Shown: piece by piece, positions 8,031-15,658 of the stretch | How the letters are laid out: each line of letters begins with the position of its first letter | How positions within the stretch are numbered: position 1 is the first letter of the stretch | Assembly: GCA_016931915.1 (NCBI GenBank) | Contig: JAFGDU010000124.1 | Coordinates: 1-39,498, forward strand | DNA: 39,498 nt | Source of the DNA: Actinomycetota bacterium | GTDB taxonomy: Bacteria; Actinomycetota; Geothermincolia; Geothermincolales; RBG-13-55-18 | Reading direction: 5' to 3' | Made by a program: the position numbers and the translations under genes | Notes under the pieces: generated by a model | Told to the model about the DNA's origin: nothing | Databases searched by the model: none | What the model saw: the letters and a program-made list of their open reading frames with translations, nothing else

Positions 8031-9639
8031 AATAGTCCTCGAGCTTGTATACGTTGTCCGCTTCCTTCGAGAACTGGTCCTTGAGCACGCGGTCCAGGTA
8101 TTTCTCCGACGCGCTCTTGGGGATCTCCTCCACCACCTGGATGTAGGAGGGCACGGAGTTGGGCTCCAACCCCTCCTTCGCCATCTCGAAGACGGAGGCG
8201 GGATCGATGGCCTTGCCCCCGAACGGAGCTAACGCGGCCACCAGGTCGCTCTCGCCTGGCGCCCCTGAAGCCGCCGGGATGCCGTAGACACATACCTCCG
8301 ACACATCTGGATGCTCGCCGACGACCTTCTCCACGTAAGCGGGGATGATGAAGTCCCCTGCCCGGCGCAGGCCGCCTCCCTCCTTGCGGTAGTCGAAGAA
8401 CAGCCATCCCTCCTCGTCCTTGTGGACCATGTCGCCGGTACGCAGCCAGCCCCCGCGGGTCTTATTCTCAGAGTCCTCCTTCCTGCCGTAGTACTCCACC
8501 TCGGGTTTGACGTTCACGGCACGCATGAGCAGCTCGCCGGTGACCCCGGGCGGTACCTCGTTGTCGTTCTCGTCCACGACGATGGCCTCCTGAATCCCCT
8601 CCAGGGGCTTGCCGAAGGAGCCGATAGGCCCCACGCCGATGGGGTTGTAGGCGAAGCCACCCTCCACCGCCCCGTACCACTCCAGGATCTTGACGCCGAA
8701 CCTCTTCTCGAAGGCCTCCCAGATGGGTGCGGGTGTGCCGGCGCTGATGACCACCTCCACCGGGTTATCGGCGTCGTCCGGCTTGGGGGGCTCGTTGTAG
8801 ATGCCCGCCATCATCCCGCCCAGGAGCGAGAAGGTGGTGCAGCCGTACTTACGGCAGACGTCCCAGATGCGGCTCTTGGTGAAGCGCTGGCTGATGACCC
8901 CCAGGATCCCCATGGCCAGGGCGGGCAGCAGGCTGATAGCCAGGGCGTTGCCGTGGGTGAGGGAGAGGCCGGTGTAGATCACCGTCTCCGGGGTGTATTT
9001 CCAGATCATCGTGGGGGCCAGTTGAGCGAACATGGCGGTGCGGGTGGACTTGATCACCACTCCCTTGGGGTTGCCGGTGACGCCGGAGGTGTAGATGATG
9101 GCCATGGGAAGGTTGGGGTCGTCCACCCTCCCCTCTATCTCGAATAGTTCCGGCCCCTGCAGTATCTCGTTGATGGTGGGGTATTTCTTCGCCAGGTCCG
9201 GATCGGCATCCGGCTTGAGATTGAGCCAGATTCTCTCGATACTCGGTATGTCCTTGGCGACGCTCTCCACCTCGGGGAGCAGGTCGGCGGTGGTGACCAC
9301 CGCCCTGGCCTTGCAGTCCTGCAGCATGTAAGCCAGTTTCTCACCTTTCGTGCGGGGGTCTATGGGCACGGTGATGACCCCCAGCAGGGTAGAGGCGCTC
9401 ATGGTGTAAACCGACTCGGGGTGGTTGCGCATCAACGTGGCCACCGCATCGCCCTGTTTGAGGCCCAGATCCTGGTAGGCCTTTGCCAACTTGAAGGTGC
9501 TGGCGGCTATCTCCCTATAGGTGAGCTTCTCGTCCGGGTAGAGCCCGCCGTTCTCGAATATCAACCCTACCTTGTCGGGGTTCTCCTCCAGCCTGATCTC
9601 CAGCATGTTGGACAGCAAGGCCGGGTTCTTCTCTGCCAT
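8029..9639 (-). CDS. AMP-forming acyl-CoA synthetase (class I adenylate-forming enzyme)
   Basis: The product has 536 residues. It activates a carboxylic acid with ATP to acyl-AMP and then acyl-CoA. Visible motifs are the P-loop IIYTSGVTGNPKG (near residue 190), EWYGAVEGG (A5-like, near 325), the GGWLRTGD hinge-region motif (near 405), the RRAGDFI core (near 430) and the C-terminal catalytic Lys in PKSASEKYLDR (near 510). SGTTG has become SGVTG and the usual Gly before the Lys is Glu. Both changes are shared with the paralogue at 24808-26517. ATG 9639 has AAAGGGG eight bases upstream; GTG 9648 and ATG 9645 lie in or against that site. Gene order suggests it feeds the dehydrogenase behind it. 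Carboxylate specificity is unknown. Confidence 0.9.
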   Translation of the reverse strand: MAEKNPALLSNMLEIRLEENPDKVGLIFENGGLYPDEKLTYREIAASTFKLAKAYQDLGLKQGDAVATLMRNHPESVYTMSASTLLGVITVPIDPRTKGEKLAYMLQDCKARAVVTTADLLPEVESVAKDIPSIERIWLNLKPDADPDLAKKYPTINEILQGPELFEIEGRVDDPNLPMAIIYTSGVTGNPKGVVIKSTRTAMFAQLAPTMIWKYTPETVIYTGLSLTHGNALAISLLPALAMGILGVISQRFTKSRIWDVCRKYGCTTFSLLGGMMAGIYNEPPKPDDADNPVEVVISAGTPAPIWEAFEKRFGVKILEWYGAVEGGFAYNPIGVGPIGSFGKPLEGIQEAIVVDENDNEVPPGVTGELLMRAVNVKPEVEYYGRKEDSENKTRGGWLRTGDMVHKDEEGWLFFDYRKEGGGLRRAGDFIIPAYVEKVVGEHPDVSEVCVYGIPAASGAPGESDLVAALAPFGGKAIDPASVFEMAKEGLEPNSVPSYIQVVEEIPKSASEKYLDRVLKDQFSKEADNVYKLEDY

Positions 9640-9684
9640 GATCATCACCCCTTTACTCTGCTCCGCGCTTTCCGCATCTTTCCC

Positions 9685-10326
9685 CTACTCCACCGCGCCC
9701 ATGAAGCCACGGGTGAAGGACGGGAACTCCCGGGCGAATATCTCCGCCCACTCCTCCTTCGTCCAGTACTTGTGACGGTCGAAGAATGGGTTCTTCGCCT
9801 GGTAGCTGACTCCGACGCCCACGGCGAAATCCACGTCCTCGATGAACTCGCAGGCATGTGCCGAGACCCCGATGGTGATGAACACGCGGCAGTGCAGCCC
9901 CATGTAGTGGGCCACCGCAGCGGCGGCGTTGGCCGCCATGTGCACGTCGTAGACAACGAAATGGCAACAGGGCCCATACATGAAAGACTCCACATCCTCC
10001 GCCTTGTTAAGCTCCTCGCAGGTGGCGTAGCCGCAGGCGCCACAGTCGTAGTTATACACGGATTTTCTCTTTGCACCTATTAACAGAGCCCGGGTGTCGT
10101 TCTCGGCCAGGTCCGGGAAACTACGGCCGTCGCGGTTGAAGAGGGGTGATACCTCCGCCACCCCCTCGCAATAGCCCGACAGTTCAATGAACTCCTCGGG
10201 ACCTATGGCCGACATCCTGATCTTGGGGTGGCCGAACTTGAGTGCGGTATTGGCCGCTATGGCCATCAGTTCCACCGCACGATCCATACCCCCTGCGAGC
10301 AGTTCCTCTTTACCGATAATCGCCAT
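9685..10326 (-). CDS. DUF2148 ferredoxin-domain protein, copy 2
   Basis: The protein has 213 residues. It carries the DUF2148 (COG4739-like) signature: a Cys cluster C95-x2-C98-x4-C103 (reading CGACGYATC) and a later YGPCCHF pair, which together could hold a [4Fe-4S] cluster. The CxxCG...C arrangement resembles the cluster motif of the corrinoid iron-sulfur protein and acetyl-CoA synthase families. The remainder is an alpha/beta domain with Ala-rich helices and no recognisable enzyme motif. ATG 10326 has a perfect GGAGGTGA eight bases upstream; a GTG at 10335 falls within that site. It follows its paralogue by 14 bp and precedes the acyl-CoA synthetase by 45 bp. A redox or assembly role for acyl-CoA turnover is inference only. 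Confidence 0.78.
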   Translation of the reverse strand: MAIIGKEELLAGGMDRAVELMAIAANTALKFGHPKIRMSAIGPEEFIELSGYCEGVAEVSPLFNRDGRSFPDLAENDTRALLIGAKRKSVYNYDCGACGYATCEELNKAEDVESFMYGPCCHFVVYDVHMAANAAAAVAHYMGLHCRVFITIGVSAHACEFIEDVDFAVGVGVSYQAKNPFFDRHKYWTKEEWAEIFAREFPSFTRGFMGAVE

Positions 10327-10340
10327 CTCTCTCACCTCCC

Positions 10341-11012
10341 CTAGCAGTAGATGGACCGGAAGGTCGGGAAGAGCCGGTCGATGAGCCGGTTAGACAGGGT
10401 CTCGTCATTATACTCGGCCCATTCCCTGGGGAGGTCGGCGAAGGGGCTCTTCTCGGTTACCGAGGCCAGGAAACCCAGGGCGATGCCGCACTTGTAGGGC
10501 AGCAGGTCCATGCGCAAGGCGGCGGCCCCGACCGACATCTTGATGGTGTGGTCTATGCCCAACTGCCGGGCCAGGGTCACGGCGCCGTTCAAAGCGTAAG
10601 CCATGTTCATGGAACGCAACAGGCAGAAAGGGCCCCGGAAGGCCACCGTGGGCGCGTCCGGGACTTGCTCCGCCTCCCGCCACATATCGCAGAGCATGTG
10701 GCCGCAGAGGTTGCAGTTGGAGTCCATGGGGTCATGGCCGGAACGCCGGTCGGCTATGATCATCACCACGTCTGAATCGCGTACCTGTACCGCGTCGGAG
10801 CGGAAAAAGTCCCAGCGCGGGTTGTCGGCGGCCATCTTGTCGATGAAGATGGCCATGTCCTCGATGCCGTCCCTGTCGTCCAGGACATGGATGCTTATCT
10901 CGTCCACCCCGCCCACGCGCGGGGAAGTGGTTGCGGAGGCCAGTAGCAGCTTGGACGCCAGCTTGACGCTCTCCAGCCTCCTCTCCTCGTATTCCCTCAT
11001 CTTTCTTTCCAT
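10341..11012 (-). CDS. DUF2148 ferredoxin-domain protein, copy 1
   Basis: The protein has 223 residues and is a divergent paralogue of the next gene (9685-10326). It keeps the C100-x2-C103-x4-C108 cluster motif (reading CNLCGHMLC) and a downstream Cys in RGPFCLLRSMNMAYALNGAVTLARQLG, which aligns with YGPCCHF...MAANAAAAVAHYMG of the neighbour. The N-terminus is a charged helix (EYEERRLESVKLASKLL). ATG 11012 has AGGAGG nine bases upstream. Two adjacent, unequal copies suggest a heterodimer holding one or two [4Fe-4S] clusters. No characterised function is known to me for the family; the operon links it to acyl-CoA metabolism. Confidence 0.75.
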   Translation of the reverse strand: MERKMREYEERRLESVKLASKLLLASATTSPRVGGVDEISIHVLDDRDGIEDMAIFIDKMAADNPRWDFFRSDAVQVRDSDVVMIIADRRSGHDPMDSNCNLCGHMLCDMWREAEQVPDAPTVAFRGPFCLLRSMNMAYALNGAVTLARQLGIDHTIKMSVGAAALRMDLLPYKCGIALGFLASVTEKSPFADLPREWAEYNDETLSNRLIDRLFPTFRSIYC

Positions 11013-11102
11013 GCCTAATCGCCTCCTGATAAAAGGTCTGGTTGAAACTCCAGCCAACAGCCCTCGCTCTCCGAGGGACCATACATCGCTATCGGGCGAT
11101 TA

Positions 11103-11504
11103 TCACATGGGGAGGCCGTATTCCTCGCATATAGCGGGATACGCTTCGTAAGCCGGTTTGAGCAGAGGGAGCATTCCCAGGATCTTGGCCATGGGCCCCT
11201 TCGCCTTGACCTTCCTCTTGGCCAGGGCTACCGGCAGCTTCAGCTTCTGTAGCCAGAAGTTATGGCAGTCGTCTCCGGCCAGCCACATGATGACATCACC
11301 CGTTGCATCTGTCTCCCCCAGTGCCAGAGAGGGCTTGTCGGCACCGTGCAGAAGCCATATCTCGCCGTCCGGGTCGTTGATCACGAACTGCACGTTGATG
11401 TCCTCGTCGTTGAACTTACCGGAGACGGACTCGTCCTCGAGCAGCTTCGTGAACAACTTGCCCAGGACCTCGTACATGAAGTCAGTGTCCTTGAAAACCG
11501 GCAT
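11103..11504 (-). CDS. SCP2 sterol-carrier-like domain protein
   Basis: The protein has 133 residues and is a stand-alone SCP-2-like domain (PF02036). It shows the alternating strands INVQFVINDPDGEIWLLHG, then GETDATGDVIMWLAGDDCHNFW and LKLPVALAKRKVKAKGPMAKILGMLP, typical of these small hydrophobic-ligand-binding folds. Family members bind lipids, sterols or acyl-CoAs in a hydrophobic tunnel. ATG 11504 lies eight bases after AAAGGGG; an in-frame GTG at 11513 overlaps that site. It is the first gene of the operon running to 6686, with a 90-bp gap to the DUF2148 pair, and has the palindromic site 11563-11592 some 60-90 bp upstream. A substrate-presenting role for the synthetase and dehydrogenase is plausible but inferred. 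Confidence 0.75.
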   Translation of the reverse strand: MPVFKDTDFMYEVLGKLFTKLLEDESVSGKFNDEDINVQFVINDPDGEIWLLHGADKPSLALGETDATGDVIMWLAGDDCHNFWLQKLKLPVALAKRKVKAKGPMAKILGMLPLLKPAYEAYPAICEEYGLPM

Positions 11505-11562
11505 AGCGCACACCCCTTTCTGAAGATAAACCGACCTGCCGAACGGACACGATTACACCATC

Positions 11563-11592
11563 ACATACCCGAGTAGGATACCATAGTATCTA
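11563..11592. promoter_or_regulatory. Predicted TetR-type operator, site 1 (tandem TAC-N4-GTA dyads)
   Basis: The near-palindrome GATACCATAGTATC (11577-11590) is preceded by TACCCGAGTA (11566-11575). The two TAC-N4-GTA decamers are spaced 13 bp centre to centre. By eye, 26 of 30 bases match each of the sites at 13693-13722 and 30714-30743. The site lies 59-88 bp upstream of the SCP2-operon start and about 265 bp upstream of the divergent gene at 11855. The rest of 11505-11854 shows no gene. Confidence 0.65.
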
Positions 11593-11854
11593 ATCGCTTT
11601 AGCCCAGTCAACCACAGCACAATTCTACTGCAACGGTGGCATAAAGGCCACTTGAGCTCGACATCGCGTCTTGTGCAGCAAGCTCCCTGCATCATGCCCC
11701 GCCCGGGCACCGCATACGGGGACAGGTCGTTTGACACCGCCCCTTCCGGCCATCTAAGCTTACAAGCTGGATGGCATGAACACCCGTTCATGCCGGGAAC
11801 ATCGAGCCTTTGCAGGATCGATGCTGCAGGTCGATCTAAACAGGGAGGGGCAAC

Positions 11855-12763
11855 ATGGAAAGAAGAAGGAACTTCGAGAAGATGCCGACCTTCACCCAGA
11901 TGAAAGCACTGGAGAAAGAATGGGGCAAAGACTTCTTCGCCGGCATCAACCAGTTCGCCTACCAGGACGAGGATGGCTATTCATGCAAATGGCCGATCTT
12001 CTATCGCGAACAGCGTGGGATCCTGGGGGTTTTCCCGGCCAGGTACCGCGCCTTGAAGTCCCTGCTGCCCAAGGACCCGTCCATACGTCCCGTACAGGTG
12101 CTGCCCGGCGTCTCCCTTCTCTACGTAACCGCCATCGAGAGCGCCGACACGGACATCGAGCCCTACAACTCCATCCTCATCGTGACCCCCATCAGGAACC
12201 CTGAACATATCGGGCTGCTCTCGCCGCTCAAGATCATACCGGGATACGAGATCATCCGTCAGGCGCTGCTCCGGGGGATGCAGTACTGGTACGTGTGGCG
12301 CATACCCGACGACTCCTATATCTCCTACAAGGTGGGCTACGAGGCCTTCGGCATGCCCAAGTTCGCGGCCGACCTTTCCTGGGAGGAATCAGGCGACCGT
12401 ATAATCTACGAAGCAAGGGATGACGGCGCCGAGATCCTCACCCTGGAAGCGCAGAAGCTGGCGACCCACAGATTAAAAGAGGGCTACACCTTGCACGCCC
12501 AGGCATGCTTCTACCGCGACCGCCAGCTCATGACGGAATATGCCAGGGTGTTGTTCAAAGAAGCCGGCTTCTCCCTGGGGGGCGCGAAGCTCAAGTTGAG
12601 GCTCGGATCAGGCCATCCGCTCGCACAGGAGCTGCGGCAGGTGCTCATAAGCGACAAGCCTCTGGCCTGGATCTATTTCCCCGAGGATTACATGATCATA
12701 TACGAGCCCGGGAGGTGGTCCCTGGACGTCCTGGGTCTTTTCCACACCAGGATGTCAGAATAA
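11855..12763 (+). CDS. Acetoacetate decarboxylase-like superfamily protein
   Basis: The protein has 302 residues. It resembles the acetoacetate decarboxylase (ADC, PF06314) fold: EPYNSILIVTPI near residue 105 matches the ADC strand carrying its conserved Glu, and GYEAFGMPKFAADLSWE near residue 165 matches the REIWGFPKKLA region that holds the Schiff-base lysine of ADC. The first Lys of the KK pair is kept and the second, which tunes the pKa of the Schiff-base lysine in clostridial ADC, is Phe. Activity may therefore differ from acetoacetate decarboxylation, as in other superfamily members acting as aldolases or dehydratases. ATG 11855 is preceded by AGGGAGGGG. It is divergent from the SCP2 operon and shares the intergenic operator site 1. 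Confidence 0.7.
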   Translation: MERRRNFEKMPTFTQMKALEKEWGKDFFAGINQFAYQDEDGYSCKWPIFYREQRGILGVFPARYRALKSLLPKDPSIRPVQVLPGVSLLYVTAIESADTDIEPYNSILIVTPIRNPEHIGLLSPLKIIPGYEIIRQALLRGMQYWYVWRIPDDSYISYKVGYEAFGMPKFAADLSWEESGDRIIYEARDDGAEILTLEAQKLATHRLKEGYTLHAQACFYRDRQLMTEYARVLFKEAGFSLGGAKLKLRLGSGHPLAQELRQVLISDKPLAWIYFPEDYMIIYEPGRWSLDVLGLFHTRMSE

Positions 12764-12793
12764 TTGGAGTGCATGAGCACGGAGTGGTCCCTG

Positions 12794-13645
12794 CTAGATC
12801 ATGCCGTGTCTGGCAAGCCAGAAAAAGAGGGGCTCCGCCACTTCGTAGCGGTACAGCAGGGAGAGCAGCGCGAAGTACCGGCCCGGGAACAGGCGCTTGT
12901 TAACCCACAGCACCTTGGAGGAAAGCTGGGGGAACACGTAGAGCCTGTTTTTCTCCACCGCTCTTACCACCTTCTCCGCTATCTGCCCCGCATCCATCCT
13001 GGAGTGCTCGAAGGCCACCCCGGAGATGTCCCTTATGGGGGTATCGGGGGTCACGGTCATGCTCGAGAGCAGGTGGGTGTCGACAAAGGTCGGACAGACC
13101 ACCGTCACCCCTATCCCGTGGGCGGAAAGCTCGCTCCTGATGGTCTCCGAGACGGCAATGACCCCCGCCTTGGAGGAATTATAGGGAGCCGTCTCCGGGG
13201 TCGATATAACGCCGCCGGCGGATGCCGTATTGACGATATGTCCGTTTCCCCGCTCCTTCATCAAGGGGATAAAGGCATGGCAGCCATGCACCACGCCCCA
13301 AAAATTGACGTCTATTACCCTCCTCCAGTCCTCGATGGGTATCTCGCCCACCAAACCCGCTCCGAAGACACCGGCGTTGTTCACCAGCACTCCGACCCCT
13401 CCCCAGGAGGCGAAGAAGTGTTCCGCCATGGCCTGGACCTCCTCCAGGTCTCTCACGTCACAGCGGTAGAACTCCCCCCTGCCGCCTACATTCTCGATTT
13501 CCTCGACGGTCCTCTCGCCCTCAGCCGCGTCTATATCGACAACGCCTATCCTCCATCCCCTCCGTGCCCAGGCAAGGGCGTAGGCCTTGCCCAATCCGGA
13601 AGAAGCCCCGGTTATCACCGCCGACTGATGCGATTTCCCGCTCAT
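12794..13645 (-). CDS. Short-chain dehydrogenase/reductase
   Basis: The product (283 residues) is a classical SDR with the nucleotide-binding TGASSGLG (residues ~12-19), the acidic VVDIDAAEGE at the end of beta-2 favouring NAD(H), the structural NNAG, the catalytic Ser in NTASAGG and the Tyr/Lys pair in PYNSSKAG. About 50 extra C-terminal residues end in a hydrophobic, aromatic segment (RYFALLSLLYRYEVAEPLFFWLA) that could associate with membranes or lipid. It probably oxidises a 3-hydroxyacyl or other secondary alcohol. ATG 13645 has GGGAGG six bases upstream; the longer reading to 13714 has no ribosome site. It is divergent from the TetR gene, with operator site 2 about 48-77 bp upstream, so control by that regulator is likely. 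Confidence 0.9.
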   Translation of the reverse strand: MSGKSHQSAVITGASSGLGKAYALAWARRGWRIGVVDIDAAEGERTVEEIENVGGRGEFYRCDVRDLEEVQAMAEHFFASWGGVGVLVNNAGVFGAGLVGEIPIEDWRRVIDVNFWGVVHGCHAFIPLMKERGNGHIVNTASAGGVISTPETAPYNSSKAGVIAVSETIRSELSAHGIGVTVVCPTFVDTHLLSSMTVTPDTPIRDISGVAFEHSRMDAGQIAEKVVRAVEKNRLYVFPQLSSKVLWVNKRLFPGRYFALLSLLYRYEVAEPLFFWLARHGMI

Positions 13646-13692
13646 GCCCCACCTCCCGCGATAACGCCGCCTCCGGCTACTCGATATAAGTT

Positions 13693-13722
13693 GCGTACTC
13701 GAGTAGGATACCATAGTATTTA
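13693..13722. promoter_or_regulatory. Predicted TetR-type operator, site 2, between SDR and TetR genes
   Basis: TACTCGAGTA (13696-13705, a perfect palindrome) is followed by GATACCATAGTATT (13707-13720); the TAC-N4-GTA cores are 13 bp apart. The position between a divergent SDR and a TetR gene is classic for autoregulation. By eye, 26 of 30 bases match site 1 at 11563-11592. Confidence 0.7.
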
Positions 13723-13832
13723 TCGCATGGATCTTGCACAGCAGATCCTTCTTCCCGGACAGATACAGGCATTACAGCCTTGGGCTGCAGTCGCAATGCC
13801 GGGATACCAGAGCCCGAACGAGGAGCGTATTT

Positions 13833-14441
13833 ATGGCGAAGAAGAAGATCACACCCAGGATAGAGAAGGGCATGCAGACACGGCAGGCGATATTCGAAAC
13901 CGCCATCGCCCTCTTCGCCAAACGCGGCTACGACAAAGTGACCATCGACGATATCTGCGAGAAGGTCGGCGTCACCAAGGGCGCGTTCTACAACCACTTC
14001 AAGTCCAAGGACCAGATAATACTGGAAGAGTTCATGCGCATGGACGAGCACTATGCCAAGGTTGCGCAGGATATCTCCGCTATGCAGAGCGCCCGGGAGA
14101 AGCTGCGCGTCTTCAACCGCGAGGCCATCAAGCTCATGTCGGACCTGGGCGTCACCATGATGAAAGTCGTCTATCACTCCCAGATCGCGCCCAACATGAG
14201 GAAACCTTACCTCATGGACAGCAAGCGCTTCCTCTACCGCATCACCAACGAACTCATCAGGGAAGGCCAGAAAAACGGCGAGATACGCGATGACCTGGCA
14301 AGCGAGGACATGGCCATCATGCTCATCAACTGCTTCCGAGGCCAGATATACCACTGGTGCCTCACCAACGGCTCCTTCGACCTGGTGGACACCTGCGAGC
14401 GCCTTTTCGACCTGCTCGTGGAAAGCCTCGCCCCTCGCTAA
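13833..14441 (+). CDS. TetR/AcrR family transcriptional regulator
   Basis: The product has 202 residues. The N-terminal helix-turn-helix is canonical: RQAIFETAIALFAKRGYDKVTIDDICEKVGVTKG followed by AFYNHFKSKDQI (residues ~16-61). The remaining ~140 residues are an all-helical ligand-binding domain rich in Met and aromatic residues with no recognisable ligand family. ATG 13833 has GAGGAG seven bases upstream; a TTG at 13734 would add 33 unlikely residues. It is divergently placed to the SDR with a double palindrome between them. The same palindrome occurs before the SCP2 operon and the thiolase, so it is probably a repressor of the dispersed catabolic genes, released by an acyl-CoA or substrate (inference). 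Confidence 0.9.
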   Translation: MAKKKITPRIEKGMQTRQAIFETAIALFAKRGYDKVTIDDICEKVGVTKGAFYNHFKSKDQIILEEFMRMDEHYAKVAQDISAMQSAREKLRVFNREAIKLMSDLGVTMMKVVYHSQIAPNMRKPYLMDSKRFLYRITNELIREGQKNGEIRDDLASEDMAIMLINCFRGQIYHWCLTNGSFDLVDTCERLFDLLVESLAPR

Positions 14442-14604
14442 GGCCCGGCACGGCTCCTTATCGCTCATACCATACCCTCTGCCTTAGCTTGTCTTAAAAC
14501 CGCCCTGGATCCTTGCGGCCGCAGGCCTTAAGTGACCACGGCGGTATGTCGAAAGATTACCAGGCAGGTAGCGAACAAAGAGCAGAGCGGGGGTGGACAC
14601 GATC

Positions 14605-15654
14605 TTGAAGACCTGTTCCGTGTGCGGTGCGCCGAAGAAGCTCACCGGCAACCACAAGTGGCTTTCAGGCGGCACTATCGTGGAAAAGAACAACCCCTCC
14701 CACCGCATGATATTCGTCGAGAACGACAACATCCTCGAGGTCTTCAAACTGATCCAGGAGATCTTAGGCCTGTCCCTCGAGAAGGTGGTCATCGAAAGCC
14801 AGCGTAAGGCCACCTACGATTACGTAAACAGTATCCTCCCGGCCGTGATCAGAAAGATCGTGCGCTTTACCTCCTACAGGCCGGTGGTGCGCAACCTCAC
14901 CATGTTGGGGAAGACCTACGGCCTGGGTGATGTCAGCCTCCTGGATATGCACATAAAGGGGGGTGAAGGGGATTACGTCAAGCTCGGTATCCGCAACCCC
15001 TTCTTCCTGCCCGCCTTCTGCGGCATGGTCGCGGGAGCCATGGAAGTCGTGACCGGGCACGACTGCAGCGTTTCCTACCAGGAGAAATCGCCCGGCTATT
15101 ACGAGGTGACCACCTTCGTCTCGACCCACCCCAAGGAATTCGTGGAGCGGCTGCACTGGCGCGAATACGGCAATAAGCCCGGCGATGCGGTTCTGGATGA
15201 GTGCCCGGGCTGCGGAGGACCCAGTATACTGGCTGACTACGACTTCGACATCGAGGCCGGGACCATCTCGAGAAGGGCGAGCGGACGGCGCATGGTCATC
15301 GACGGCCCCGCGGAGTTCGAGGCCATCCTCGACGAGCTGGAGAGGGAGTTGGGAGAGGATATCTCGCAGATACTCATCGAAGCACAAAGGCGTTTCGTGA
15401 AGATGGGTTTCTACGATACCGACGAGGTGCAGGATGTCGGCACGTTCCGGGACCACCTGGCTCTGAGGGGATTCGGAAACCTGAAGGAGATATCGTTCGC
15501 AGGCGGCCGCCTGAGCGTACACCTGGAGAACCCCTGCCTCCATCTTCTGCTGGTTGGGCTGGTGCTCGGCTTTTTCGAGCTGGTCTTCAAGCGCGAGGGT
15601 AGGGTGGACTGGGAACTTGCTGACGGCGGCGACCTACGCGTGGAGGTGGAATAG
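14605..15654 (+). CDS. Unrecognised zinc-ribbon protein with two V4R-like modules, paralogue A
   Basis: I do not recognise a named family over the full length (349 residues). The protein is an internal duplication. Each half opens with a CxxC zinc-ribbon knuckle (CSVCGAPKKL at 4-13; CPGCGGPSIL near 200), followed by GTI and an RRM/HRM-I strand, then a helix with a V.IESQR or ILIEAQR motif. Each half closes with a stretch of the type GMVAGAMEVVTGHDCSV...GYYEV or VGLVLGFFELVFKREGRVDWEL, reminiscent of V4R/HNOB-like small-molecule domains. The TTG at 14605 gives an N-terminus M-K-T-C matching M-R-Y-C of paralogue B and lies eight bases after GGGGGTGG; GTG 14593 is the alternative. Tail-to-tail next to the glycyl radical enzyme. 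A ligand or metal sensor or an accessory factor is conceivable; not shown. Confidence 0.7.
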   Translation: MKTCSVCGAPKKLTGNHKWLSGGTIVEKNNPSHRMIFVENDNILEVFKLIQEILGLSLEKVVIESQRKATYDYVNSILPAVIRKIVRFTSYRPVVRNLTMLGKTYGLGDVSLLDMHIKGGEGDYVKLGIRNPFFLPAFCGMVAGAMEVVTGHDCSVSYQEKSPGYYEVTTFVSTHPKEFVERLHWREYGNKPGDAVLDECPGCGGPSILADYDFDIEAGTISRRASGRRMVIDGPAEFEAILDELERELGEDISQILIEAQRRFVKMGFYDTDEVQDVGTFRDHLALRGFGNLKEISFAGGRLSVHLENPCLHLLLVGLVLGFFELVFKREGRVDWELADGGDLRVEVE

Positions 15655-15658
15655 GGCC

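Noticed and set aside
12764..14293. Long open frame (509 codons) on the plus strand across the SDR and TetR region
   Set aside because: It runs antisense through the well-supported SDR and out of frame through TetR, lacks a ribosome-binding site and has biased, low-complexity composition typical of GC-rich shadow frames.
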